NCBI RefSeq assembly: GCF_022867865.1
Contig: NZ_JALIEC010000001.1
Span: forward strand, 248,001-312,000
From: Phaeobacter sp. J2-8
Lineage (GTDB): Bacteria > Pseudomonadota > Alphaproteobacteria > Rhodobacterales > Rhodobacteraceae
Direction of reading: 5' to 3'
DNA length: 64,000 bases
Shown: positions 10,401-19,236 of the stretch, one piece after another
Position numbering within the stretch: the first letter of the stretch is position 1
Layout: every line of letters starts with the position of its first letter
The notes under the pieces: model-generated
What the model was told of the DNA's origin: nothing
Databases searched by the model: none
The model's input: only the letters and a program-made list of their open reading frames with translations
Position numbers and translations under genes: made by a program

Positions 10401-11012
10401 GTTGGCTTCTATCTCTCTGGTCACCCGCTGGATGATTACATGGCGGCGCTCCGGCGCAAGGACGTGATGACACTTGACGAGGTCACGGCCAAGGCCGAGA
10501 GCACGCCCTGTCTGGCCAAGCTGGCCGGGGTGGTTGCGGGACGTCAGGAACGTAAATCCGCACGCGGCAATCGGTTTGCCTTCTGCCAATTGTCCGACAC
10601 CACCGGCGCCTATGAGGTCACGCTGTTTTCCGAAACATTGGAGAAAAGCCGCGATTTCCTGGAAACCGGGGCCAAGGTTGTGGTCACGGTCGAGGCGACA
10701 ATGGAAAGCGATCAGTTGAAATTGCTGGCCCGCTCTGTTGCGCCGATTGACGATGCGGTGGCGGACGCCGGGGCGTCGGGGTTAAAGGTGTTTGTCGAAG
10801 AACCGGGCGCGATTGCGTCGATTTCCCAGATGTTGTCGGATGCGGCCGAGCGGGTGAAAAAGGCCGGGCGCGGCCCGATCTATCTTTGCCTGATGGACCC
10901 TGCCTTGCCCGGCGAGGTCGAGATCGACACCGGCGCCGAATTCCCGGTGACGCCAGAGATCAAAGGCGCGTTGAAATCCCTGCCGGGGGTGATGGCCGTG
11001 GAAGAGGTCTAG
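7485..11012 (+). CDS. dnaE: DNA polymerase III alpha subunit DnaE
   Basis: This is the replicative polymerase subunit of 1175 residues. The N-terminal PHP domain begins FIHLRTHTEYSLLEGA. The catalytic Asp motif PDFDIDFCMDRREEV lies near residues 402-416, preceded by GPGRGSGAGSLVAYAL. The PolC-type helix-hairpin-helix region and an OB fold near GVVAGRQERKSARGNRF follow. The ATG at 7485 matches the family start (MSQAPRFIHL); the open frame extends 24 codons upstream without homology. The length is normal and the frame intact over 3.5 kb. Confidence 0.97.
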   Translation: MSQAPRFIHLRTHTEYSLLEGAMRLKKLPGLCADMGMPAVAVTDSNNLFCGLEFSVGAQGAGIQPIMGCQVDLAYQAVKPGDRPALPAAIVLLAQNERGYEHLMRLNTCLYVDKGGQQPQVTLDELQSNSDGLICLSGGPDGPVGRLLQRGQRPAAEALMERLKSIFGDRLYVELQRHPGEGGLPEAEAKSERGFVEMAYAMDLPLVATNDVYFPKPEMYEAHDALICIAEGAYVDQQDGRRRLTREHYFKSPQEMATLFADLPEALENTVEIAKRCAFGCYRRDPILPKFADDEVAELRRIANEGLQQRLAVIPHAVSVEEYQERLEFELGIIEGMGFPGYFLIVADFIQWAKDNDIPVGPGRGSGAGSLVAYALTITDLDPLRYSLLFERFLNPERVSMPDFDIDFCMDRREEVIRYVQQKYGRDKVGQIITFGALLSKAAVRDIGRVLQMPYGQVDRLSKMIPVEGVKPVSIEKALQDEPRLKEEARNEEVVDRLLTYGQQVEGLLRNASTHAAGVVIGDRPLDALVPLYQDPRSDMPATQFNMKWVEQAGLVKFDFLGLKTLTVIQNAMDLIFKSGRPLHVSADGRQLYEPAEGAENQINAIPLDDEASYKLYAAAKTVAVFQVESSGMMDALKRMKPTCIEDIVALVALYRPGPMENIPTYCEVKNGQKKITSVHPSIDHILSETQGIIVYQEQVMQIAQVMAGYSLGGADLLRRAMGKKIKEAMDAERPKFEKGAAENGVDKKKATEVFDLLEKFANYGFNKSHAAAYAVVSYQTAWLKANHPVEFMAGVMNCDIHLTDKLATYFEEVRKGLGLPWVPPCVNRSLATFDVVDGALVYALGALKNVGVEAMKLVVEGRRADPTQPGSPDKPFATIYDLARRVDLKRVGKRPMEMLARAGAFDQLDPNRRRVFESLDALVSYSAAVHDQKNSNQVSLFGEAGDDLPEPRLAPVNDWLPAERLAEEFKAVGFYLSGHPLDDYMAALRRKDVMTLDEVTAKAESTPCLAKLAGVVAGRQERKSARGNRFAFCQLSDTTGAYEVTLFSETLEKSRDFLETGAKVVVTVEATMESDQLKLLARSVAPIDDAVADAGASGLKVFVEEPGAIASISQMLSDAAERVKKAGRGPIYLCLMDPALPGEVEIDTGAEFPVTPEIKGALKSLPGVMAVEEV

Positions 11013-11049
11013 GGGTTTTGGGGGCAGGATCGCGGGACAGAAGTACCAG

Positions 11050-11817
11050 TCAGGCGAAATAGGCCCGGCGCAGCAAATTCAAACCCGCCAGAAGCAACAC
11101 CGCCAAGGTCGCGCGGCGAAAGGTTTCTTGGTCGATCCTGTCCTGAACCATGCCGCCCAACCAGACACCAATCATCGCCGGCAGACACAGCCAGATCGAA
11201 AACACAAAGGTTTCGCTGCGCACCACGCCGGAATTCCAATGCGCGAGCAGCAATAACAGCGACCCAAACCCAAACGCGACGCCCTGGGTGCGCATCTGCA
11301 TGCGTTTTTCGGTCTGCAATGCGGTCAGATAGGCCACCATCGGCGGGCCCCAAACGCCGGACAATCCACCGATAAAACCGGAAAACGTGCCCAGTGTGAC
11401 CTCGACCCAGGCAATTTGCTGCGGCAGGTGGAATTTCATCCCGACAAGCTGCATCAGGCAGAACAGGGTGATGGGCAGACCGATCGACAGGAACAACACC
11501 CAAACCGGCAAGAACACATAAAGCTGTGCCGACAGCACCAGCACGACCCCGGCTGTGAGCAAGTAGATGCGAAACTGATAGGCCGAACGCCATGCCGCCC
11601 CCAGACCCTGGCGCAATGCCTGGGCCCCATTGGTCAGCAAGGTTGGCAGAATCAGCCCGGCCAACGCCACATCTGGGGGTAGAAACATGCCCAGCAACGA
11701 AATCATGATCATTGGCATGGCGAATCCGACCATGCCCTTGATCACGCCAGCCAAAAGCGCGACGGCACCGCTGGCCATCAACAGAGAAAACGAAAGATCA
11801 AATGCAGCAAAATCCAT
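11050..11817 (-). CDS. TauE/SafE-family membrane permease
   Basis: This 255-residue protein has about eight hydrophobic segments. It has the two-repeat layout of TauE/SafE (DUF81) transporters: an N-terminal repeat with AGVIKGMVGFAMPMI and a second with FSGFIGGLSGVWGPPMVAYL. Family members are proposed to export sulfite, sulfoacetate or similar organosulfonates through the inner membrane; nothing nearby fixes the substrate. It converges on dnaE with a short gap of about 37 bases and is divergent from the following acyl-CoA dehydrogenase. Confidence 0.85.
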   Translation of the reverse strand: MDFAAFDLSFSLLMASGAVALLAGVIKGMVGFAMPMIMISLLGMFLPPDVALAGLILPTLLTNGAQALRQGLGAAWRSAYQFRIYLLTAGVVLVLSAQLYVFLPVWVLFLSIGLPITLFCLMQLVGMKFHLPQQIAWVEVTLGTFSGFIGGLSGVWGPPMVAYLTALQTEKRMQMRTQGVAFGFGSLLLLLAHWNSGVVRSETFVFSIWLCLPAMIGVWLGGMVQDRIDQETFRRATLAVLLLAGLNLLRRAYFA

Positions 11818-11963
11818 TTCTGTCGCCTAGCACAGCCTGATGGTCGCCGCATTTTAAATCTTTTGCGCAATATTTGGAATGTGATTGACCTTGAAACGAA
11901 TTTTTGTTGCGCTGCACCTGCGAAGGCTTTATGCAGCGGCAAGAGAGACAAAGGAGTGCGACC

Positions 11964-13661
11964 ATGGCTCATGATGGACAAGACCTGACGACGCAGGCAC
12001 AGGTGCTGCTTGACGATCTGTTGACATTGACCGGCGCGGCAATTGCCCCGGTCGAACGGATTTTCGATTGCGCCCGCGCGCATCTGCGCGATCTGGTGGT
12101 CCAGGATGGCCGGGTGTCGGCAATGTTGGTCGAGGTGCATCAGGATGCGGCGCATGGGCTGGCTTGGTTGGCTACCTATCTGGAATCGCTCAGACAAATG
12201 CAAGGTTGGGCAGTGCGGATGACCGCAGAGGGCCAGTTTTCAGAGCTGAATGCCCTGATGCATCAGATCGCCTTTGGCGAATATCTGGCCCAGATCCGGG
12301 GTGGCATTCCCATGAACCAGGGCGAGATCGTGCGCCCGCGCGATTTCGGGGTTGGCCCGGAGGAGCTGGGCGTTCTGAACACGCCAGAGATTGAAACCCT
12401 GTTGACGCAGGGCAATACCACGGCGGCCCGGATGCGGTTGGTGGAACTGATGCAGGCGCAGCATGGTGCGACGATGTTCGGCGCGTCCGGCCTTGATGAC
12501 GAGCTTGAGATGATCCGCGAGCAATTTCGCCGCTATGCCGTCGATAATGTCATCCCGCACGCCCATGAATGGCATCTGAAAGACGACTACATCCCGATGC
12601 AGGTGATCGAGGAACTGGCCGAAATGGGGGTCTTTGGCCTGACCATTCCCGAAGAATTCGGCGGTTTCGGCCTGTCCAAGGCATCTATGTGCGTGGTGTC
12701 AGAGGAACTGTCGCGCGGCTATATTGGCGTTGGCTCGCTTGGCACAAGGTCAGAGATTGCAGCCGAACTGATCATCGCCGGTGGCACGCAGGCACAAAAG
12801 GAACATTGGTTGCCGCTGCTGGCCTCGGGTGAAAAGCTGCCCACTGCGGTGTTCACCGAACCCAATACCGGCTCTGACCTCGGTTCCTTGCGCACCCGCG
12901 CGGTCAAGGGCGAGGACGGCAATTACACCGTGACCGGCAATAAGACATGGATCACCCATGCTGCGCGGACCCATGTCATGACGCTGTTGGCGCGCACCGA
13001 CCCCGACACCAGCGATTACCGCGGGTTGTCGATGTTCCTGGCGGAAAAGGAACCCGGCGACGATGCCAACCCATTCCCGACCGAGGGCATGACTGGCGGC
13101 GAGATCGAGGTTCTGGGCTATCGCGGGATGAAGGAATTCGAACTGGGGTTCGATGGTTTCAAGGTCAAAGGCGACAATCTGCTGGGCGGGGAAGAGGGCA
13201 AAGGCTTCAAACAGCTGATGGAAACCTTTGAATCCGCCCGCATTCAAACCGCCGCACGCGCCATTGGCGTGGCGCAATCGGCGCTGGATGTGTCGTTGCA
13301 ATATGCGCTGGATCGCAAACAATTCGGCAAGTCGATCATCGCGTTCCCGCGTGTGGCCGGCAAGCTGGCGATGATGGCGGTCGAGATCATGGTGGCGCGG
13401 CAGCTGACCTATTTCTCGGCCCGGGAAAAGGACGAGGGGCGGCGCTGTGATCTTGAGGCTGGTATGGCCAAGCTTCTGGGCGCGCGTGTTGCCTGGGCAG
13501 CGGCGGACAACGGGTTGCAGATCCACGGCGGCAACGGATTTGCCTTGGAATACACGATCAGCCGGATTTTGTGCGACGCGCGGATTCTCAATATCTTTGA
13601 GGGTGCCGCAGAAATTCAGGCACAGGTGATCGCCCGCCGCCTGCTTGATCCGCGCAAATAA
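11964..13661 (+). CDS. mcd: Acyl-CoA dehydrogenase, probable (2S)-methylsuccinyl-CoA dehydrogenase
   Basis: The product has 565 residues, about 170 longer than ordinary acyl-CoA dehydrogenases because of an N-terminal helical extension (residues about 1-170, including the motif NQGEIVRPRDFG). Methylsuccinyl-CoA dehydrogenase of the ethylmalonyl-CoA pathway has this architecture. The dehydrogenase core is clear: FTEPNTGSDLGSLRT, GNKTWITHA, QTAARAIGVAQ, QIHGGNGFALEYTISR and the C-terminal IFEGAAEIQAQVIARRL. The expected role is methylsuccinyl-CoA to mesaconyl-CoA in acetate assimilation. The ATG at 11964 has AAGGAG eight bases upstream. Other pathway genes are not in this window. A generic long acyl-CoA dehydrogenase is the alternative. 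Confidence 0.8.
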   Translation: MAHDGQDLTTQAQVLLDDLLTLTGAAIAPVERIFDCARAHLRDLVVQDGRVSAMLVEVHQDAAHGLAWLATYLESLRQMQGWAVRMTAEGQFSELNALMHQIAFGEYLAQIRGGIPMNQGEIVRPRDFGVGPEELGVLNTPEIETLLTQGNTTAARMRLVELMQAQHGATMFGASGLDDELEMIREQFRRYAVDNVIPHAHEWHLKDDYIPMQVIEELAEMGVFGLTIPEEFGGFGLSKASMCVVSEELSRGYIGVGSLGTRSEIAAELIIAGGTQAQKEHWLPLLASGEKLPTAVFTEPNTGSDLGSLRTRAVKGEDGNYTVTGNKTWITHAARTHVMTLLARTDPDTSDYRGLSMFLAEKEPGDDANPFPTEGMTGGEIEVLGYRGMKEFELGFDGFKVKGDNLLGGEEGKGFKQLMETFESARIQTAARAIGVAQSALDVSLQYALDRKQFGKSIIAFPRVAGKLAMMAVEIMVARQLTYFSAREKDEGRRCDLEAGMAKLLGARVAWAAADNGLQIHGGNGFALEYTISRILCDARILNIFEGAAEIQAQVIARRLLDPRK

Positions 13662-13667
13662 TCAGGC

Positions 13668-13706
13668 GGTGATCCCGGGTGGTGATCCGGGGTGGTGATC
13701 CGGGGC
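13668..13706. repeat. 13-base tandem repeat, three copies
   Basis: Three contiguous copies of GGTGATCCSGGGT (S is C or G; the third copy ends in C) follow the mcd stop, in the gap between convergent genes. They may be a slipped-strand duplication in a terminator region; no function is evident. Confidence 0.6.
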
Positions 13707-13771
13707 CGCAGTCCCGGACCGTGATCTTCGGTTTGATCATCCCGTGCAGTTCGCTGCGCGGGATTTTTGCG

Positions 13772-14095
13772 TCACGGTCTTGGGGACTGGGTGTGCCCTG
13801 ATCCCGGCGGGCAGCACCCGGGGTGGTGCTGGCCCCATATCCGCTGGGCATCTTTGGCCACCAAACGATTCTGAAGCGCATCCAATTCCCGCAGGGCAAG
13901 TTTCGCATCGCCGGTGCGGGCGATTTCCCGATCAAAGGCGCGTCGAACCGACTGTGCGCCCCAGGGCAGGATGGCAGAGGACACCCATGTGCGCAGATCT
14001 TTGGGCAAGTTGTCATAGGCCCGCATCGGATCTTTGTGGCTTGGTTTGCATCTCAGCGACGTAGAGCCGCGATTGCCGGACATGGTGTGGTTCAT
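13772..14095 (-). CDS. DUF6525-family small protein
   Basis: This protein of about 107 residues matches the short Rhodobacteraceae family annotated DUF6525, with the pattern TSLRCKPSHKDPMRAYDNLPKDLRTWVSS broken here by ALPW, then RRAFDREIARTGDAKLA and LVAKDAQRIWG. The function is unknown. The open frame runs upstream to 14230 but homology begins near SGNRGSTSLR, so I place the start at the ATG at 14095 (14083 is possible). Neither has a good Shine-Dalgarno site. A palindrome lies just upstream at 14132-14148. Confidence 0.6.
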   Translation of the reverse strand: MNHTMSGNRGSTSLRCKPSHKDPMRAYDNLPKDLRTWVSSAILPWGAQSVRRAFDREIARTGDAKLALRELDALQNRLVAKDAQRIWGQHHPGCCPPGSGHTQSPRP

Positions 14096-14131
14096 CTGTC
14101 GGTACGCCATTGGAATCGATTTGCCGCCAAT

Positions 14132-14148
14132 ATGTAATAACATTACAT
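14132..14148. promoter_or_regulatory. Perfect inverted repeat ATGTAAT-AAC-ATTACAT upstream of DUF6525
   Basis: Seven-base perfect arms with a three-base spacer lie 37 bases upstream of the chosen DUF6525 start, in an AT-rich patch between two GC-rich minus-strand genes. The shape suits a dimeric repressor and loosely resembles Fur/Zur-type sites; the regulator is not identifiable here. Confidence 0.45.
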
Positions 14149-14213
14149 TGCGGAGCACAAGGCCACGAAGGCGCGGAAATGCCAACAAGGGGCATTTTAG
14201 GCGGCTTTGTAGT

Positions 14214-15254
14214 TCAAAAGAGCAATTCACCGGTGGTCAGATTGCGGCGGGCATAGACGCCGTAGCTGTGTGGGTCATGTTCGATGTCCGGCAACCCGGC
14301 CACAAGACGTGCGCGATCCTCGTGGCTTAGCGTTGACAGCTGGGCGCTGGCGGGATGGAAGCTCTCGGTTTCCAGCCCATTGGCCCAAAGGATTTCATGC
14401 CGTGGCAACAACAGATGCACGTAGGTCACAGCGCGCACGGTGAAATCCGTTTCCGCAAATTTGGTGCCATCCAGATCACTGGCCGCAACCAGAGCTTCGG
14501 GCGTGTTGAACAGATCCTGAACTTCCGCCCCGCGCACCAAAAGCCGGTGTTGGGGGGAGACCAGCAGTGTTTTGTCGGGGCGACCGGCACCAAAAGCACC
14601 AGAGAAAATGCGCACCGGGCGCAAATGCGGCATGACATACAGACGCGCGCCGCTGATCCGGCGCGCGCCGGTCCACAGCACCTCTTGCGGGCCATTGTCG
14701 CGGGTCAGGACATGATCCCCCTCGCGCAGGTGTTCGACCGGGCGGGGGCCTGTCGGCGTCTGAATCGCTGTGCCGGGGGTGAAACAGATCACCCCGCCGT
14801 CGCGGTTTTCGGAGTTCAACCGGGGTTTCAGCGTGACGCTGACAACCCAGAGCTCCCTGTCGCGCGGCGGCATTTCCCCCATGAACATCAGCAAGGGGCG
14901 GGTGTCGGTCCCGGACGGGATCAGGGTGACGCTATAGCTTTTTGCGCCATCCGTGACGACAAAGCTGTTGTTGTCCGGTGCATTGGCGATATCTGCGTCG
15001 TAATTCGGATGTCGCACGGCCCGTGCCGTGCCAACCAATTTGGTGACGGCTTTTGCGGCGCGCCTGCGTCTGTCGTCTTCGCCGTCTGCCATATCCAGCC
15101 GCAACACAGACTGCGGACCATCGACGCAAAGCGCCTTGCCTGTCCAACTCCAGAGCGCGCCAACCTTCAATTCAGAAAGCGATGCGGCCGGAAAGCCATC
15201 AATACATGTGTGCGACCAAGCGATGACAAACGTGCCACGATAGCCCGTTTTCAT
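14214..15254 (-). CDS. Hint-domain (hedgehog/intein-type) protein
   Basis: The product has 346 residues. The C-terminal half has a Hint domain beginning CFTPGTAIQTPTGPRPVEHL at about residue 155, with LREGDHVLTRDNG and VSPQHRLLVRG. That is the layout of the many Rhodobacteraceae Hint proteins thought to be exported or self-processing. The N-terminal part (about 1-150) has no family I recognise. The conserved first Cys and the later QHRL block suggest an intact autoprocessing fold. The function is unknown. It is divergent from the lipoprotein at 15420. Confidence 0.8.
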   Translation of the reverse strand: MKTGYRGTFVIAWSHTCIDGFPAASLSELKVGALWSWTGKALCVDGPQSVLRLDMADGEDDRRRRAAKAVTKLVGTARAVRHPNYDADIANAPDNNSFVVTDGAKSYSVTLIPSGTDTRPLLMFMGEMPPRDRELWVVSVTLKPRLNSENRDGGVICFTPGTAIQTPTGPRPVEHLREGDHVLTRDNGPQEVLWTGARRISGARLYVMPHLRPVRIFSGAFGAGRPDKTLLVSPQHRLLVRGAEVQDLFNTPEALVAASDLDGTKFAETDFTVRAVTYVHLLLPRHEILWANGLETESFHPASAQLSTLSHEDRARLVAGLPDIEHDPHSYGVYARRNLTTGELLF

Positions 15255-15419
15255 ACCTGGAACTGCCTCGTTACTCTTTTTATTCCCAAGAGATTAACAG
15301 ATCCGCGGCCTGATGGGAATCGATTATGCGCGTCGGCGGCGCTTTGCGCGATCCTCTGGCAAGACTGGACCTGTCCGGCAGGGTTGGGGTAGGAGGGGGC
15401 ATTGGTCGGGAGCGTGAAC

Positions 15420-16250
15420 ATGGTGTTTTCGGTGCGTATGGCCACCGGTTTGGTGGCAATGACATGGCTCTTGGGCTGTGGGGATCCGTTGGACGGGGTT
15501 GCAAAGCTCTCTGACGTGGAATTGGCAGAGACGCCGCCGGTGGCCGCGATTGCGCCCGAGGGCCAGTCGGAAGAGACACCGGTGGCCGAACCGGGCCTGT
15601 TGGGGCGCATGATCGGCGGCGGTGCAGATCCCGCCGATGCCGAGACATCCCCAGATGCGGCAGAGCCAGATGCGGTGGAGGCCGTGGCGGCCAACACAGC
15701 GGCGCCGCGGCGTGGCCTGTTCGGCGGCGGTACGTCGCGCCCTTCGGCCAAGGCCAAACCACCCTCGGTTCCGCCGGGCACGATCCTGTCTTTTGGATTG
15801 GTCAAACCGGTGTGCGACCTGCCAAAATCCAAGCGTGGCAAAGAGATCGAGGCCTTTCCCGCCCGCTCCAAGGCCTATCGCCTCTATGATAGTGAGCCCG
15901 GCCGCACCACCGCGCATCCGTTTTATGTGACCGGGTTCGACGACGGTTGTGCGCGGACCTTTACCGCCGCTTTGGCGGTGTTTGGCGCGCCAGAAATGCA
16001 TGAATTGCTGCGCTATGGCCTGCCTGCGGATATACAGCCCTATTCTGCGACCGACAGCGCCTATGAAAAGATCAAGTCACGCATTTGCCGGGTTGGCCGT
16101 GGCAAACCCTGCGGCAGCAAGGTGTCCCGCATCGAAAAGAATACCGTGTTTGTCAGCGCCTATGAAAAATACGGTGACAATGCGCGCTGGTTCAACATGC
16201 TGCTGCATGATGGCGAGGTTGCGGAAACCGATCTGAAAAGCGGCGGCTGA
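15420..16250 (+). CDS. Predicted lipoprotein of unknown function
   Basis: The product has 276 residues. A short hydrophobic N-terminus ends in the lipobox LLGC, so the mature protein should be a periplasmic lipoprotein starting at Cys. A Pro/Ala/Glu-rich low-complexity linker (about residues 30-115) leads to a conserved C-terminal domain of about 160 residues with four Cys residues (VCDLPK, DDGCART, RICRVG, KPCGSK). I chose the ATG at 15420, with GGGAG upstream, over one six codons earlier. Similar proteins occur in Rhodobacteraceae as hypotheticals. Confidence 0.75.
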   Translation: MVFSVRMATGLVAMTWLLGCGDPLDGVAKLSDVELAETPPVAAIAPEGQSEETPVAEPGLLGRMIGGGADPADAETSPDAAEPDAVEAVAANTAAPRRGLFGGGTSRPSAKAKPPSVPPGTILSFGLVKPVCDLPKSKRGKEIEAFPARSKAYRLYDSEPGRTTAHPFYVTGFDDGCARTFTAALAVFGAPEMHELLRYGLPADIQPYSATDSAYEKIKSRICRVGRGKPCGSKVSRIEKNTVFVSAYEKYGDNARWFNMLLHDGEVAETDLKSGG

Positions 16251-16337
16251 CATCGCCGGCGCGCAGGTCAAACCCCGCCGTCGTGTCGCTGGGGTGTCGC
16301 TGTCGTGATCGCTAAATTCACCAGCTAATGATGCGGT

Positions 16338-16544
16338 TTAGTAATGCGGCGGGCGCTCGTCGCCAAGGACAACACCGCCGGGTTGTTCGTTTTGGCGTTC
16401 TGCTTCGCGCAGGATCAGCCGCGTCACCTGGGATTGCAGGCGCGTTATGTCGGTGTCCTGGCGGGCAATCACGTCAGACATGTCATCGACCATGCGGATC
16501 AGATGGGCAATGCGTTCTTCGAGGGCGTCAATCTGGGTGCTCAT
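16338..16544 (-). CDS. slyX: SlyX-family protein
   Basis: This 68-residue protein is a single heptad-patterned coiled coil (LEERIAHLIRMVDDMSDVI, then LQSQVTRLILR) that ends in the SlyX-type PPHY. The length and ending fit SlyX, a small cytoplasmic protein of unclear role. It is divergent from hisS. Confidence 0.85.
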   Translation of the reverse strand: MSTQIDALEERIAHLIRMVDDMSDVIARQDTDITRLQSQVTRLILREAERQNEQPGGVVLGDERPPHY

Positions 16545-16663
16545 GAGGTTGGGCTATAGACCGAACGGGCGGCATTGCCTAGGGCCACTTCGGTTGCCCC
16601 TCCTTGCCCCTAGGGATGCTTCCGGCTACACCGCGCGCAAACATAGCACAGCCGGAGCCGACC

Positions 16664-18136
16664 ATGGCCAAGCAGAAGAAACAGCCCCGCCCCAAGGCGA
16701 TCACCCCCAAGGGATTTCGTGACTATTTCGGTCATGAAGTGACCGAACGGGCCGAAATGTTGGCGACCATCGCCGGGGTCTATCATCGCTATGGGTTTGA
16801 CGCGCTGGAAAGCAGTGCGGTGGAAACGGTCGAGGCGCTGGGCAAGTTTCTGCCAGATGTCGACCGCCCGAACGAAGGTGTGTTCGCCTGGCAAGAGGAC
16901 GACGCCGATTGGCTGGCGTTGCGCTATGATCTGACGGCACCTTTGGCGCGGGTCTATGCACAATATCGCAACGATCTGCCGACACCCTATCGCCGCTATG
17001 CGATGGGGCCGGTGTGGCGCAACGAAAAGCCAGGGCCGGGCCGGTTCCGCCAGTTCTATCAATGTGATGCCGATACTGTTGGCGCACCTTCGGTGGCGGC
17101 GGATTCCGAAATCTGCGCCATGCTGTCCGACACGCTTGAGGCCGTGGGCATTGCGCGTGGCGATTACGTTGTGCGGGTCAACAACCGCAAGGTTCTGAAT
17201 GGTGTGCTAGAGGCGATGGGCGTGACGGAAGAAGGCCAACAGGCCGCCGTGCTGCGCACCATCGACAAATTCGACAAGGTCGGCGAATCCGGTGTGCGTG
17301 AATTGCTGGGCAAGGGGCGGCTTGATGCCTCGGGCGCTTATATCGACGGGGTTGGTCTGGCGGATGCCCAGGCCGAGCCGGTTATCGCCTTTCTGACCTC
17401 AAAAGGCGCAAATGCCGCCGACACGCTGACCAACCTGCGCGCCGCCATTGGCGACAGCGCAATTGGTGGCGAAGGTGTTGCAGAGCTTGAACAGATTGCC
17501 AATTTGCTGGCGGCACAGGGCTATGGCCCGGATCGGATCGAGATTGACCCATCGGTCGTGCGCGGCCTTGGCTATTACACCGGGCCGGTGTTCGAGGCTG
17601 AGCTGACCTTTGAGATCCTCGACGAAAAAGGCCGCAAGCGGCAATTCGGTTCGGTTGCCGGTGGCGGGCGTTATGACGATCTGGTCAAGCGGTTCACCGG
17701 TCAGGCGGTCCCGGCGACGGGTGTGTCCATCGGTGTTGACCGGCTCTTGGCCGCATTGCGCGAGAAAGGGCGGATACGCTCTGCCGAGCGCGGGCCCGTG
17801 GTGGTGACGGTCATGGATCGCGATCAGATGGCGACCTATCAGACCATGGTTGCTGAATTGCGCAACGCGGGCATTCGCGCCGAGGTCTATCTGGGCAATC
17901 CCAAGAACTTCGGCAATCAGCTCAAATACGCCGACAAACGCCAATCCCCGATTGCGGTGATTCAGGGCAGTGACGAGGCCGATCGCGGCGTTGTTCAGAT
18001 CAAGGATTTGATCCTTGGGGCGCAGATCGCCGAAAACGCCACCCTGGAAGAATGGAAAGAGCGCCCCTCGCAGTTCGAAGTCCCGCGCGGCGAACTGGTG
18101 GCAAAGGTGCAAGAGATCCTTGAGGGGCAGGCCTGA
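16664..18136 (+). CDS. hisS: Histidyl-tRNA synthetase
   Basis: This class II aminoacyl-tRNA synthetase (490 residues) charges tRNA-His. It shows motif 2 around [20 protein letters not shown], the [14 protein letters not shown] segment and the His-binding [13 protein letters not shown], with a C-terminal anticodon-binding domain ([15 protein letters not shown] onward). The start at 16664 is the family start ([21 protein letters not shown]). The stop overlaps the hisZ start by one base (TGATG), giving a hisS-hisZ-hisG unit. Confidence 0.96.
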   Translation: MAKQKKQPRPKAITPKGFRDYFGHEVTERAEMLATIAGVYHRYGFDALESSAVETVEALGKFLPDVDRPNEGVFAWQEDDADWLALRYDLTAPLARVYAQYRNDLPTPYRRYAMGPVWRNEKPGPGRFRQFYQCDADTVGAPSVAADSEICAMLSDTLEAVGIARGDYVVRVNNRKVLNGVLEAMGVTEEGQQAAVLRTIDKFDKVGESGVRELLGKGRLDASGAYIDGVGLADAQAEPVIAFLTSKGANAADTLTNLRAAIGDSAIGGEGVAELEQIANLLAAQGYGPDRIEIDPSVVRGLGYYTGPVFEAELTFEILDEKGRKRQFGSVAGGGRYDDLVKRFTGQAVPATGVSIGVDRLLAALREKGRIRSAERGPVVVTVMDRDQMATYQTMVAELRNAGIRAEVYLGNPKNFGNQLKYADKRQSPIAVIQGSDEADRGVVQIKDLILGAQIAENATLEEWKERPSQFEVPRGELVAKVQEILEGQA

Positions 18137-19236
18137 TGCCGGGGCAAATGCCGGGACGCGCCCGGATCATTGCCGAAGCGATGCGCTTGCGCCAAGGTTT
18201 TGAAACCGCTGGGGCCCAAGTGGTGGAAACCCCGGTGCTGCAACCGGCGGAAACCCTGCTGGATCTCTATGGCGAGGATATCCGGGGCCGGGCCTATGTG
18301 ACCCAGGATCCGCAGCGCGGCGAACAGATGTTGCGGCCTGATTTCACGGTGCCGGTGGTGCAGATGCATATGGCGCATGGTGCAGAACCGGCGCGCTATA
18401 CCTATGCCGGAGAGGTGTTTCGCAAACAGGAAGACGACCCGGAGCGCGACAGCGAATATCTGCAGGTCGGCTATGAAGTTTTTGATCGCGACACGCAGGC
18501 CGCGCGCGAAGCCGAGGTTTTTGCCCGGATTTCGTCGGCCCTGTCTGATCTCAACCTGCGGGCGGCCACCGGTGATATTGGTCTGCTTAAGGCGGCGGTT
18601 GATGGGTTGGACACCACCGAGAAACGCAAGGTGGCGCTGCGCCGTCACATCTGGCGGCCCCGGCGGTTCCGCGCCTTGCTTGACCGGTTTGCCGGCCGCA
18701 CCCCGGTGCCGTCCAGCCGCAGTGCGCTTTTGGCGGCGGCCGATCCGATGGCAGAGAATGTGCCGCAGATCGGTTTGCGCAGCCCCGCAGAGGTTGCCGC
18801 GCGGATTGAAACCCTGCGCGAAGACGCCGCGACGCCGCCGATTTCCGCGCGGCAAGTCGATCTTATCGAAGATCTTCTGGCGGTGCGGGAAACCCTGCCA
18901 TTCGCGCTGGAGCATCTGCGCGATATCGCGGTGGACTTGCCCTCGATCCAGGGCGCGGTGAACCGCCTGGTGGCCCGGGCGGATGCCCTGCGGGCCGAAG
19001 GGGTTGATGTGGATGCATTGGAATTCGAAGGCAGCTATGGGCGCACGTCGATGGAATATTACGACGGGTTTGTGTTTGGGCTTTATGCGGAACGCCGCCC
19101 CGATTTGCCGCCGGTGGCGACGGGCGGGCGTTATGATGCGCTCTGCGCCGCACTTGGCGGCGGGCGGGGTATGCCGGCGGTCGGGGGCGTGATCCGCCCC
19201 GGTCTTGCGCTTTTGCTGCGGGAGGGTGGCCAATGA
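18136..19236 (+). CDS. hisZ: ATP phosphoribosyltransferase regulatory subunit HisZ
   Basis: HisZ (366 residues) is a catalytically inactive HisRS paralogue that forms a complex with short HisG for the first step of histidine synthesis. The HisRS-like segments LRPDFTVPVVQMHM, YAGEVFRKQEDDPERDSEYLQVGYE and LEFEGSYGRTSMEYYDGFVFG are visible, while the tRNA anticodon-binding domain is absent. It overlaps hisS (TGATG) and hisG (ATGA), so it is co-translated with both. Confidence 0.93.
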   Translation: MPGQMPGRARIIAEAMRLRQGFETAGAQVVETPVLQPAETLLDLYGEDIRGRAYVTQDPQRGEQMLRPDFTVPVVQMHMAHGAEPARYTYAGEVFRKQEDDPERDSEYLQVGYEVFDRDTQAAREAEVFARISSALSDLNLRAATGDIGLLKAAVDGLDTTEKRKVALRRHIWRPRRFRALLDRFAGRTPVPSSRSALLAAADPMAENVPQIGLRSPAEVAARIETLREDAATPPISARQVDLIEDLLAVRETLPFALEHLRDIAVDLPSIQGAVNRLVARADALRAEGVDVDALEFEGSYGRTSMEYYDGFVFGLYAERRPDLPPVATGGRYDALCAALGGGRGMPAVGGVIRPGLALLLREGGQ

